A DNA stretch of 64,000 nt from Tillandsia leiboldiana. Lineage: Eukaryota; Streptophyta; Magnoliopsida; Poales; Bromeliaceae. Below the pieces are notes generated by a model, which did no database searches, was not told the DNA's origin, and saw only the letters and a program-made list of their open reading frames with translations. Position numbers and translations under genes: made by a program. Shown one piece after another: positions 9,829 to 22,292 of this stretch; position 1 is the first letter of the stretch, and the number at the start of each line of letters is the position of its first letter. The stretch lies in the NCBI GenBank assembly GCA_029204045.2, contig JAQNDB010000558.1, positions 1 to 64,000 of the forward strand, written 5' to 3'.

Positions 9829-10466
9829 ATTTCTTTCTGACATATCTTTCTGGTTTGCAGGTTTTTCAGTTTTAGTTTTTAACTCTCCTTTTATTTTGTA
9901 ATTTTGGCTTGTTTTGTGACAAAAAGGGGGAGAGAGAGACAAACAATGATACAATGACCGAAAATGACAGTCTAAGTGGTTGTGAATTTTGAACAACTTT
10001 GAACTATGAAAGGTTAGTATGACCTCAACTTTGGTTTTATAATGTGTGATTGCATGCCTCGACTAACTATTTGACTAACTATTTGGGCATGTAATATAAC
10101 TAACAAGTTGCTTGTTGACTAACCTTTCTATGACATTTGGATTTTAATGCTTAGAAGATATGTTGCTTTTTGATTGAGATCTTATTACATATCTGAATTT
10201 GTAAATGTCATGATGAGTATAAACTCTATCTCTGTGTTTGGTTTTGTATGCAAAAATTCTTGAGGTATCTAACGATCTTTTTTGTCAAGAATGTTTTCTT
10301 TTGCAGAGAGTACAGATGTCTAAGTCTAGAGTCTGTTCTAGGAGTTTATCTCATGTATTTAATTTTATTTTGGATCTCCATTGTAAATTTTTGTTGTATG
10401 GTGATAGCAACAAAAATATCTTTTTGAATCTTCTTGAGTGGATTTGTGTTTTGTCACGAAACCGCC
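9829..10466 (+). other. Copia-1 3' untranslated region with second PPT-like tract
   Basis: No gene. AAAAAGGGGGAGAGAGAGA at 9921-9939 is a second internal PPT-like tract with a counterpart in Copia-2 (46651-46666). The rest is AT-rich non-coding sequence leading to the true PPT. Confidence 0.6.
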
Positions 10467-10477
10467 AAAGGGGGAGA
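10467..10477 (+). other. Copia-1 polypurine tract
   Basis: AAAGGGGGAGA lies directly before the 3' LTR start TTGTTAAGG. It is the expected primer site for plus-strand synthesis. Confidence 0.9.
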
Positions 10478-10478
10478 T

Positions 10479-11735
10479 TGTTAAGGAATTTGTGTTGGCG
10501 TATTTCGTGAAATTGATTAAGTCTTGAAGATTGAAGATGAAGAAGTTTGGATCATATACCTCAATCTCAAGAAAGAAGAATTCAAAAGGATCAGGTACGT
10601 TTAACTAAATATTTTTGGTGATCCGAATACTTCTTATAGTGTAGAAACACTTGGATGAATTTTTAATTGCATAAAAATTAAAAACTGGACATACTACATT
10701 TCAGAGTCCGGACCTGACATTACAGTCCGGACCCCGAACATAGGATAGTTCATGCGCAATTCCAGTCCGGACCTTGGTCACTTCAGTCCGGACCCCGAAC
10801 GTGGAATTTGCAGGAATTGCATGAACAGTCCGGACCGTGGAAATTACAGTCCGGACCCCGAAGGTATGTTTTTTTGGAAAAAGTCTGGTTCGCTACGACA
10901 GTCCGGACCGCCATAATTCCAGTCCGGGCCGTCGTCCTGTAAAATCCCAGAAAAGGTTAGTTTTTGATTCTTATCCTCTTCCAACAGTTTCTAACCTATA
11001 AATAAACCCTATGATTCATTTTTAGGGTAATCCAAAATACGGTCAAAAAGAGATATCCACATATAGAGAAGAAAGGAAATAACTAGATTTAATTCTATGT
11101 TTCTTCGTCTATATTGATTAATTTGATTCTAGGTTTTCATACTCAGATTTTGAGTAGAATCAAATTAATGAATACTTAGATGGTATTTCCGATCTATCTT
11201 TGATCTAAGTATTCGGCGGATCATCACCACCCAAAAACAACGATTTTCCCAAAATCGGCGCGTGGACTCGCGTGGCCTTGTGGATTCAAGGTGCAACCGC
11301 TCTCGTGGATTCGGAGCGAGGTACGTTCATGGATTCGAGACGTTCTACTGGGTGAAGACCGTGGATTCGGTCGGACATCGTGGATTCGACGTTGGACGTC
11401 GTGGATTCGGCGTTGGACGCAAATCGTGGATTCGAGGAGCATTGCGGAGCGAGCGGAGAAGATCTACTAGGAGCGTATGGAAAAGGTTGAGTCGTAAGTG
11501 AGTACGGTATATCACCTTGTACGTGTTTTAATTCTAGTGGATTTCGCCGTGTTATCGGTCCCGTGGTTTTTTACTCCGGTTTGGAGTTTTCCACGTAAAA
11601 ATCGTGCGTGTTATTTTTCATTTCTGCATTGGGTTTTATTGCGCAACGATTTTTGAGTGTTTACGGTTTACACCAATTCACCCCCCCTCTAGGTGTTTTT
11701 TCCCCTATTTAGATCCAATTAATCATAACCCAACA
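10479..11735 (+). repeat. Copia-1 3' LTR
   Basis: Nearly identical to 1279-2536 over the whole length, from TGTTAAGG to CCCAACA, with scattered substitutions and small indels. It keeps the eight-palindrome U3 cluster (the last site mutated to GTCCGGGC), the TATA box and the CGTGGATTCG leader repeats. It is followed by the TATTT target duplication at 11736-11740. Confidence 0.93.
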
Positions 11736-11740
11736 TATTT

Positions 11741-12631
11741 TTCCGGAAAGATGGCACGTTGGCCCGTGTACCTCACGATAGTGATGATGGGGACCTCTCA
11801 CGGCTGCTCAAGGACCGCACGAGCGCCGGGGAGGGCATAAGCAAATCACGAGAGGCAGGTGCACGTATTTGATGGTTACAGGGGAGGTATAAGGGTCTGG
11901 TTCATTACAGGGTACCGTGGCTCTCTTGGGAGGTGGTAAGCGCGGACACGCTGGTGGCTCGATTTGCGTTATTTTCGGTTCCTCTCGATATCGCTTACAT
12001 TTTTATTACCCCATGTTATGTTGCACCTTGGTAGTGTCACTGATTCCCCACTCTGTGACAGGTTGGTCGGACGCGGGCATGGGACGGCTGTGAGGACGGA
12101 TTAGGAGGACATGTCGTTTATTAGCGTTGCATTGAGTGACTTGTGTTTGGTTTTATTCGTGTTATCAGCGTAGTTTCTGTTTTATGTGTGTGGATGTGAC
12201 TGTGGCGTGGTGTGGATGTGCAAATCACTGTGGTGAACCCTGTTTGCTTTCATGCTCTGTAGTTTTCGGCCTATTTTTAAACCAGGAAAAATGTTTCGAA
12301 AACGGCTTTTTAAACAACGAGTGTCGTGTAGGCACCGATTTGAAAACCCATGGATTTATCCTTTTCTAAAGACCAGCGGCCATGTTAAGTAATTACGGTA
12401 CTCTCTCTTACTATTGTGTGTGACGATTGTGGTTAAGGTGTGGACGAGTTTACATGTGGGTTGGGATACCTGTCTGAGTTGAAACCGCCGTGCACGTGCA
12501 AAGGAGGCTCTGCCCTCGGGGTCGAGGAATTTGCACGTGTGGCAGGTCTGGCGCGCATTGGGGAACACTGTAAAGAAAAAATTTTAATATTTCACGTTTT
12601 CCGCTCAACCGAAAAACCCCCGGGTGTGATA
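11741..12631 (+). mobile_element. Right part of Tekay-like LTR C1
   Basis: Resumes the LTR interrupted by Copia-1. It starts with TTCCGGAAAG and a segment that matches 14746 onward in LTR C2. The end carries a CCGTGCACGTGCAAAGG box matching the U5 end of C2 (CCGTGCATATACAAGGG, about 15549) and of gypsy A. It ends ACCCCCGGGTGTGATA at 12631, a decayed form of the usual GGGCGTGACA terminus. No PBS follows, so C1 is a solo or truncated LTR. Confidence 0.65.
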
Positions 12632-12699
12632 GCTTCATTCTTGAGTTTGTTCGAGGAGGTTTTTGATTGAGTTTTTGAGGTTTTCGGCGGGATTGTTTA

Positions 12700-13370
12700 A
12701 GGTTAATCGACGGTGGCTCCGCCGCCGCTCGATGCCCTAGCCGAGCCACCGCCGCTTGATGCTCTAGCCGAGCCGCCGCCGCCGCCGTGTGCTGCCACCG
12801 CAGGCCGCGAGCCGCCGAGGCGGTGCGCCGCGCGCAGCCAGGCGCACTACCGCCGCACGCAGCCTGGCGCTGCTGCCCGCGCAAACCAGGAGCGCTGCCG
12901 CCCGCGCGCCGCTCTTGCGCTGTTGGGCACATCGCACAGGGCTGCACCCTGCCCGGGCCGCTGCTGCGTAGTGCTGCCGCACACACGCGCCGCGCCCTGC
13001 CAGGCCGCCGCCGCTGGATCCCCTAGCCACCGCCGCCGCTGGATGCCCTAGCCACCGCCGCCGCTGGATGCCCTAGCCATCGCTGCTGCTTGCGCCCGCG
13101 TGGGGCTGCTTGCGCCCGCGTGGGGCTGCCGCGCCGCCGCCGTGCCAGCGCGGGGCTGGCCCGCGCGGAGCTGCCGCGCTGCGCGCTGCTTGCGCAATCC
13201 TGCGCGATGCTGGGCCCACGCGGGGCTACCGCTCCGCCCGTGCCCCGCGCGGGCTGTGCCGCGCGCGCGGCGCGCTGCTTGCGCATGCCCGGGCAGGGCT
13301 GCCATGCCGCCACCGTGCCCGCGCGGGGCTGCCGCGCCGCCGCTATAACCGCACGGGCCAAGCTGCTGCC
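12700..13370. repeat. GC-rich array in LTR C2
   Basis: Begins with GCCGCCGCTGGATGCCCTAG units (about 30-bp period, 12715-13080), then GCGCCCGCGTGGGGCTGC units. All six frames are mostly open with Ala/Arg/Pro composition, so no protein is called. Confidence 0.7.
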
Positions 13371-13483
13371 ATCGACAACTTGGCTTGTCGATTTTTGGGG
13401 CTTGACGTTTTTGGTTTGACGGTGTTACTTGGTGTTTTCGTCGACGGCTTTGCGTGACGGTTTTTTTTAGCTTATTCATTGAC

Positions 13484-13590
13484 GGGTTTTAGCTTGACGG
13501 TGCAGTCCGCTTGATGGTGCAGTCCGTTTGACGGTGCAATCCGCTTGTCGGTGCAGTCCGCTGGACGGTGAAGTCCGCTTGACGTAGCTG
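13484..13590. repeat. Short minisatellite, ~20-bp unit
   Basis: About five imperfect copies of GGTGCAGTCCGCTTGACGGT in LTR C2. Simple local tandem expansion. Confidence 0.7.
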
Positions 13591-15675
13591 TTTTCGTTTG
13601 TCGTCGGTTGATTGTCCGCTTGGTTGTTTTTCATCGCGGACTTTGTCAAGGCAACGGTTGGCGCCGGTTTCCATCAATTGCCTCGACGACAGTCGGATCG
13701 CGTCGGAGGTACGGTTTCAACCGGAGGGATTTTTGGACACGGAGTTTTTCGTCGGTTTATTGTTTTGCATTTTGCCGGGCGCCGTTTTTATGTTCGGTCT
13801 TTTGTTTCACCATCAGGATTTTATCTGTTATTTTCGGTACACCGGTAGAATCCCCTTTTTCGGTAAATTCAGGTTTTTGCACGTTTTTCCTTTCTTTTGA
13901 CGTTAGGGTGTTTGCTAGAATGTTTGTACCTTCGGGGGTGCGGTTACCGGTGTCGCTATGAAGTCCGGTGGACTGCTTGTCCTTATCTGAACAATGGTAA
14001 AAATTATTCGGGGAATTATTTTGATCAGGTTTGATCGGTGCGACAATCGAGACACCGGAGGCAGCTTCTGTTTTGGGAGAAGGGATTTCAAGTACAGTAG
14101 TCGGGACCACTGAATTTGCCAGTTTGGGGTAATGTGTTGATTTGTGTTTTTGGATATTTTATTAGGCCCGCGGGTGGTGTTGAATGCGTAGGAGGGTCAC
14201 GGGCGCGGTCATTTATCTCCGTTTCAGGTGGGTGTACTCTTAGAACCCCTTTGTTGCATAATTCATTATTGTTATGTTGCATCATATTAAGGGATATTGT
14301 GAGTGATCGTGGCGGCTTTTCGGAAGTCGGAAGGTGGGTTCGGTAAGGTAAAATCTGGTGCGATTGGTGGACCCTGGGTAGGTCCGGGAGGATTTACAGG
14401 AGCTCATAGAGGAGACTCGTACTCAGGATGACTTACGGGTAGAGATTGATCCCCCGAATTGCAGTCGGGAACTCTGGTGAACTGGTAATATCTGACCTTA
14501 CACTTTATTGGTTTCCTTTATGACATATATGATACATCACTTGGGCGACTTTCGTCGCGACACATGGATTTGGATCCGAATAATGTTATGAGTTGATGAC
14601 TAACCCCATGTTATGCATGTGTATCGGTGTTCATACTTTTGGAGCAACGAGTGTCGCAGGTGTTTATGACACTCATTTTATTATGGTTACTATGCTCATG
14701 GTGCTTGCACGCACACCAGCGTTTTGGCCACCGTGTCGGTGTACTTTTTCGGAAAGGTGGTCTGAGGACCCGTGAATCCCACGAGGTGACGTTAGTGGGG
14801 GCCCCTTGCGGTTATTTGCGGTGCTGCACTTGTGCAGTGGGGGTTTTAATGCACCAAAGGTGAGAGCGGGGCGGTTTTCTTTTGCCTGAGGTCCCCCAGA
14901 CCGACATGGCAAGGTGCTCAGTTCAGTTTCTCGGGGATGATATGATTAATTGCAGGATGGGATTATGGATGCTCTGGTTTTTACAGTTTGATTTATTATC
15001 CGCACCTTTTAGCATCATACTTGTAGTTGTGTTTTATCTCTACTCTTCATGTCACTGACTCCCACTGTGTGACAGGTTTGTCGGGTCTAGGGATCAGGAC
15101 GATTGAGGACGCTATTTGGTGAGGTGTGAGATTACCTCGGTCAGGTTCCTTGTTTTTCTTCTTCCTTTTATAGTTGGTTATTTCCTTTATGGTCGTTTTC
15201 TGTGCATGTGGACGTGTATCATGTGGATGGTGTGGATGTTGAGACAGGCCTTATGTTTTGTCAAATGAACTTATTTTATAGAACTATGCTTTCAAAATAG
15301 GGTTTATGGACGCGTCGTGTGGACGCGGGTTTTCATACTTAAAAAGGAATTGCGAAAATGGCTTTAGAAACTTAAGTGTCGTGTGGGCACTGTTTTCAAA
15401 ACTTGTGGATTTATCCTTTCAACCTATGGATGCGCCGGGAGTGCGCCGTTTAATGAATTAAGATGTTAGCGTTTTCAAATTCACACTCTGGTAATTTATA
15501 ACTATTAAGGCTTGGTGGTTGATGTTTTTATTCGGGCTATGGGATGCCGTGCATATACAAGGGAGATCTGGTATATGTGGCGGGTCTGTGCACGTGCCAC
15601 GCGGGAGCCTGTTTCAAAAAAAAAAAGGGGGGGGGGGGTTGCTTTCCGCTTTTAAATTACTCCTAGGGCGTGACA

Positions 15676-16446
15676 CACTTCCAAAACTCTGATACCACTC
15701 TAATTTATCAAGCCCCGAGACCGCCTATTTGGACAGTCCGGGTATGCCAACAGACCCGCAAAACGGGCATGACCCTCTTCACTCCCGCAAGGAACGGTCG
15801 AACATCTCAACGGCAATTAGCCCAAAGAGAAAGAAAGTATATCAGAGTGAAAACATAATGCTAATTTAAACATTCAACTTTAACATAATTCCACCATTAA
15901 AGCTGAAACGTACTGGAATAAACACTTGGTACATATAACAAATAGTTACAATTTTCTTTTTCTCTCAATACATTGTTCACTCCCCAAAATAAAGCAAAAA
16001 TGGTACTCGATCTCTAGACCCGCTAGGTCCGCTACTCTGCCGGGCCCTTGCCCCTATCGAGTGTCTCACCCGATGTACCTAGCCTTGTAATGTGGTCACC
16101 AAAATGTGGTGTGAGAACTATAAATAGTTCCTAGTGGGTTCATCCACCGAGAATAAATGTTCTATACCTCTTAATCCAAAGGAAGCATTAGTAGCAAGAT
16201 ATATACCAGTTAGGAAAAGCAATAAAATTACTCTAGCATGCTGATAATTTAATCACTACATTACTAGTTCCATGCAAACTACTATGCTAGGCCTCACTAG
16301 GCTATCATGCTCATACTTGGCTACTAGGCCGCTAAGAGGGGTTACTCCTAACCAGGCCACTTTACTTGTTTATTTAACCTTTTGCTTTAGTTTCACTTGC
16401 TTATCCCTTGTAATTACCTCGTCTAATGGACCCGTGCGCTTGTAGT
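15676..16446 (-). mobile_element. Minus-strand gypsy element E: PBS and LTR U5 end
   Basis: CTCTGATACCA at 15687-15697 is the reverse complement of the tRNA-Met PBS core TGGTATCAGAG. Eight bases on, the plus strand reads TATCAAGCCCC (from 15706), a slightly decayed reverse complement of an LTR end GGGGCTTGACA. The LTR therefore extends rightward from about 15706 and contains GTGTGAGAACTATAAATAG and other Tekay-like U5 sequence. The internal part of E is cut off by LTR C2, and the LTR is cut at 16447 by a probable CACTA end. Positions 15676-15680 (CACTT) would be one copy of the C2 target duplication; the partner is not in view. Confidence 0.6.
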
Positions 16447-16720
16447 CACTACACCCATGTTGGCTTTTAGCGGCACTTTTGTGGTGGCATTTAGGAAAAA
16501 GCCACCAAAATAAATTTTTGCCGGCAGTTTTTTAAAAATGCCGTTAAAAAAAAATTATATTTATTTTATTTTATTTATTTTATTTATTTATTTAATCTTA
16601 AAAAAATTATATTAAAAATACCTAAAAAATTTTTACTGGCATTTTTTTTAATGGCATTTGCAAAAAATGCCACTAAAACCTAATTAATATCTACCAAATG
16701 CCAGCAAAGGAAATATTTTA
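16447..16720. mobile_element. Probable CACTA (En/Spm-type) transposon terminus
   Basis: Starts CACTACACCCATGTTGGC. Repeated subterminal motifs in both orientations follow: TTTTAGCGGCAC, GCCACCAAAA, TGCCGTTAAAA, AATGGCATTT and TGCCACTAAAA, as is typical of plant CACTA ends. I do not find the opposite end or a transposase in the window. CACTACA is also how the minus-strand LTR of gypsy A starts, so a coincidence with the start of LTR E cannot be excluded. Confidence 0.5.
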
Positions 16721-16775
16721 ATTCCCGCGCACGCGCAGGGGAAATTTATTTGTTTCCCCCGCCAGGTACCTATCA

Positions 16776-17090
16776 TGCGCAAGAAAGAAAAGAAAGAAAT
16801 CCAAAAAAAAATCCCTAGCTACTTCCCCAACCGCGCAGGCGACGCTTCTCCCTGTCCGCGCGCAAGCTCCCCCGTGCACCGTCTCCCTGCGGCCACCTCT
16901 ACCGCGCGCCTCCGCCGCCTCCTCCGACTGCGCAAGAAAGAAAAGAAAGAAATCCCAAAAAAAATCCCTAGCTAGCTACTTCCCCAACCGCGCACGCGAC
17001 GCTTCTCCCTGTCCGCGCGCAAGCTCCCCCGTGCACCGTCTCCCTGCGGCCACCTCTACCGCGCGCCTCCGCCGCCTCGGCCACCGCCTC
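16776..17090. repeat. Direct duplication, ~155-bp unit
   Basis: The segment from GCGCAAGAAAGAAAAGAAAG through the CGCGCGCCTCCGCCGCCTC stretch occurs at about 16777-16921 and again at about 16931-17078, with few differences. The GC-rich strand-asymmetric composition resembles a leader sequence, but no supported ORF follows. Confidence 0.75.
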
Positions 17091-17334
17091 CCCTGCGGCC
17101 ATCCATCCCGCGCGCAAGCGGCCTCTCCCTGTCCGCTCGCCCGGCCGCCACAGCCTCCCCTGCGGCCACCTGTACCGCGCGCCTCCACCACCATTAAGCT
17201 GCCGCAGATAATTAAGGTTTCCTCTAGCTTCCCCCCTCCACCCACCATCGATCTGCCGCGCACCCATTTTTCTGGCAGAAGCTTTGCGCACGCGGTGTTG
17301 TCGATGCTCTCAGGCTGAAGATTGAAGCTTTGTA

Positions 17335-17505
17335 GAGCGTCTTCTCCAACGACGGTCGGAGCTCTGTCCAGGTTCGAGCGTCTTCTCCAACGACGCTCGG
17401 AGCTCTGTCCTGGTTCAAGCGTCTTCTCCAACGACACTCGGAGCTCTGTCCAGATTCGAGCGCCTTCTCCAACATTAGAAGCTCGAAACTCTGTCCAGGT
17501 TCGTG
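17335..17505. repeat. Minisatellite, four ~41-bp units
   Basis: Four imperfect copies of a unit containing GAGCGTCTTCTCCAACGACG and CGGAGCTCTGTCC. The fourth is divergent. One frame is open through it but has no homology I recognise. Confidence 0.75.
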
Positions 17506-18195
17506 CGGGACATTAATTATTTTTTCTTCATCAGTTTTTATGACATATATGTGCCATATATATATAGGTTTAGCTTAGGAAGGATTAAATCGAAAGCAAA
17601 TTAATTTTATTTCCACCTAGGCATGTGAGGGTTTCATATTAATTTGCATAAAAATATTAGAAAAATAATGGTGAAGGGATTAGAAAGAGATTAATTAATC
17701 AAAACCACTTCTAGTAATTTGAGCCATAGAGAGGATAAAAAAGAGTGCATGTTTGGATGCTTTGGATACCATGAAATAATAATTGATATAGCAAACATAT
17801 TATTAATGTTTCTTTTTTGATCATTGGGAGCATGTAGGGTTTGACTTAGTTGAGGGGCCAGGACAATGTGAAAGAAGTAAATAAATGTATGAGCTTTGTG
17901 GTTCCATAATTTCATTTATTTATTTTCTCTTTCTTTGTTTCATTAAATTAAATAAAGTGTTCCATATTGAGATTAGATATGTTTCTCATACACAGGAGAT
18001 TAAATAAGTAAATTACCTTGTTGGAAACTTGCCCCTTCTTATACCATAAATTAGTAGATAATTAGCTTGGTTGTGTATTATTCATTACATCTAAAATCTA
18101 AAATTGGTAGCTTATATAGCATAGTGCGTCAAAATTTTTTTTTCTGACATAAGAGAACTTGTGATCCAACATGGAAATCAAATTGAAGTTTCACA
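17506..18195. other. AT-rich region, no gene seen
   Basis: AT-rich single-copy-looking DNA. Open frames are short and lack recognisable domains. It could be the interior of the CACTA-type element or flanking host DNA. Confidence 0.4.
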
Positions 18196-18197
18196 AT

Positions 18198-19980
<1,783 letters not shown>

Positions 19981-20299
19981 CATAATGTAATTACAGTTAG
20001 TTACAAACCTTTCGAATCGATGTCAAAGCGGTCGACATCGAAAGTGAGTTGGATTGAGAGTTTTTGAAACTTTAAATTGGAAAGCATAAGTCCCCCGTTC
20101 GCCGAATTTGCAAATGGCGAAATACGGCGAAATGACCTGTAACATATTTTAAATATGATTACAGTCGAATTCGGTGCGTTTCGGACCGACGCGAAGTGCA
20201 TCGGGTCGAAAAGTGAGTTGAAGTTCAAGGATTAGCGAATTTCATAAATTGGAAAATTCTTGAGCAGGCGAAATGCGGCGTAATGCGCCGAATTTTTTT

Positions 20300-20850
20300 A
20301 AAGAATTGCTCAAGCAGCAGCCTTGCTCAAAGCAGCAGCCTGCAAGGCTTGCTGCTGCTTTGAGCAGCAGCCTGCTGGCTTTGAGCAGCAGCACAGGCAG
20401 CTGCTTTGAGCAGCAGCCAGGCTGCTGCTCAAAGCAGCAGGCTGCTGCTTGAGCAGCAGCCTTGCTGCTGCTCAAAGCAGCAGGCTGCTGCTTGAGCAGC
20501 AGCCTTGCTGCTGCTCAAAGCAGCAGCCTTGCTGCTGCTCAAGCAGCAGGCTGCTGCTTGAGCAGCAGCCTTGCTGCTGCTCAAAGCAGCAGCCTTGCTG
20601 CTGCTCAAAGCAGCAGTCTGCTGCTTGAGCAGCAGCCTGTGCTGCTGCTCAAGCAGCAGCCTTGAGCAGTAGCACAGGCTGCTGCTGCCTGGCTGCTGCC
20701 TTGAGCAGCTGCCTTGAGCACAGGCTGCTACTGCCTGGCTGCTGCTTGAGCAGCAGCAAGCTGCTGCTGCTTGCTCAAGCAGCTGCTGCTGCTGCTGCTG
20801 CTCCTGCCAGCACCCTGCTCTGCAGCAACTTCATCTCAAGCTTGAGCAGC
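20300..20850. repeat. CTG/CAG hairpin block 1
   Basis: Tandem 20-24-bp near-palindromes of the form GCTGCTGCTTGAGCAGCAGC and GCTGCTGCTCAAAGCAGCAG, alternating in orientation. Each unit can fold on itself. Frames read as Leu/Ser/Gln/Ala/Cys repeats and are not genes. Confidence 0.85.
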
Positions 20851-20860
20851 TTGTTGCCCC

Positions 20861-21567
20861 GCTCGCGAATTTGCAAAATGCCGAAATGCGGCGAAATGAC
20901 CTGTAACATATTTTAAATATGATTACAGTCGAGTTCGGTGCGTTTCGGACCGACGCGAAGTGCATCGGGTCGAAAAGTGAGTTGAAGTTCAAGAAATTAG
21001 CGAATTTCATAAATTCTGATTTTTGATATCGGCAAGCTCTTTTCATCTGCGTTTTGCCGCCAACTAGAAAATCGAAATTGTAATTTTTCTTCTTCTCTTT
21101 ATTCTACAATTTTTCTTAAACTTCCCACGATTTATTTTAAATTTTTGGGCTGCTCTAAGCCCTCGGAATAGGGCTTCGAAAAAGCTTGGCATAAACTGCA
21201 TCAGCAAAAACTACAGTTTCAGAATTCTTAAAGCATTTTGCTTCGCTTCGTTCTCCTATTTTCTTTCAATCTCTCACCTCGGCAGGTTCATCCCTTTTAA
21301 TCAGCAGACTTTTCTGAGACACCTCACGATTTCTTCTTAATTTTTTGACTACTCTAAGTCTTCAAAATAGGGCCTCGAAAAAGCTTACCGATAACAAAAT
21401 TCAGAATTTCTGAAATTCATAAGTCCTAGAACTTCAACTCACTTTTCGACCCGATGCACTTCGCGTCGGTCCGTAACGCACCGAACTCGACTGTAATCAT
21501 ATTTAAAATATGTACAGATCATTTCGCCGCATTTCGCCATTTTGCAGATTCGGCGAACGGGGACTTA
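20861..21567. repeat. Foldback unit 1
   Basis: The left arm (20861-21018) and right arm (21402-21567) are inverted repeats. Both contain the module with TCGGTGCGTTTCGGACCGAC and AAAAGTGAGTTG, and an outer part with GCGAATTTGC and CGAAATGCGGCGAAATGA. The core carries a direct repeat of about 75 bp (CACGATTT ... CTCGAAAAAGCTT, at about 21127 and 21327). Confidence 0.75.
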
Positions 21568-21652
21568 AGCTTTGCAATTTAAAGCTTCAAAGTGATTCCA
21601 ATCAAGCTTCAAAGCTTTGCAATTTAAAACTTTAATGATTCAGTGAACGGGG

Positions 21653-22265
21653 ACAGCCTTGCTGCTGATTGAGCAGCAGCCTGCTGCTTGAGCAAGCAGC
21701 ACAGGCTGCGCCTGCTTCTGCTTTGAGCAGCAGCAAGGCTGCTGCTTGAGCATCAGCACAGGCTGCTGCTCAAGCAGCAGCCAAAGCAGAAGCCTGCTGC
21801 TTGAGCAGCAGCACAGGCTTGAGCAGCCTGTGCTGTGCTCAAGCAGCAGCTTTCTGCTTTGGCTGCTGCTTGAGCAGCAGGCCTGTGCTGGCTGCTGCCT
21901 TGAGCAGGCAGCCAGCAGCTGCTGCTGCCCTGGCTGCTGCTTGAGCAGTAGCCTGGCTGCTGCTCCAAGGCAGCAGCTGTGCTGCTCCTCAAGGCAGCAG
22001 CTGTGCTGCTGCTCAAGGCAGCAGCTGTGCTGTCCTCAAGGCAGCAGCCTGCTGCTTGAGCAGCAGCCTTGCTGCTGCTCAAGCAGCAGCCTGGCTGCTG
22101 CCTTGAGCAGCAGCCTTACTGCTGCTCAAAGCAGCAGCTTGCTGCTTGAGCAGCAGCACAGGCTGCTGCTAGCAGCCTTGCTGCTAGCTTTGAGCAGCAG
22201 GGCTGCTGCTCAAAGCAGCAGCCTGCTGCTTGAGCAGCAGCACAGCTGCTCAAGCAGCAGCCTTG
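21653..22265. repeat. CTG/CAG hairpin block 2
   Basis: Same type of near-palindromic CTG/CAG repeats as block 1. It ends with CAGCCTTGGGTGC, followed by a truncated copy of the GTTTCGAACCGACGCG module. Confidence 0.85.
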
Positions 22266-22292
22266 GGTGCGTTTCGAACCGACGCGATGCAT

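Larger units (their letters stand above)
1279..11735 (+). mobile_element. Copia-1: complete Sirevirus-type Ty1/copia retrotransposon
   Basis: A full-length element of about 10.5 kb with 1258-bp and 1257-bp LTRs, a tRNA-Met-type PBS, gag-pol, a ~2.8-kb 3' region with a third ORF, and a PPT. Domain order gag, PR, INT, RT, RNase H is that of Ty1/copia. The Sirevirus assignment rests on the large gag with two CCHC knuckles, the extra ORF after pol, several PPT-like tracts and the AAAGGGGGAGA PPT directly before TGTTA. The coding region has one nonsense codon and about three frameshifts, so the copy is dead. The LTRs are nearly identical, so insertion was fairly recent. Confidence 0.93.
12632..15675 (+). 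mobile_element. Tekay-like LTR C2, 5'-truncated or split
   Basis: A second LTR of the C1 type that lacks a recognisable 5' end. It begins right after C1, so C1 may have inserted into it. It contains a GC-rich array (12700-13370), a short minisatellite (13484-13590), a CAGGTGGGT box (about 14224), the conserved box with GTGTACTTTTTCGGAAAG (about 14740), a C/T-then-G tract at 15617-15640, and the canonical end GGGCGTGACA at 15675. U5 similarity to gypsy A (52005-52165, reverse) places it in the Tekay group. No coding gene is supported. Confidence 0.65.
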
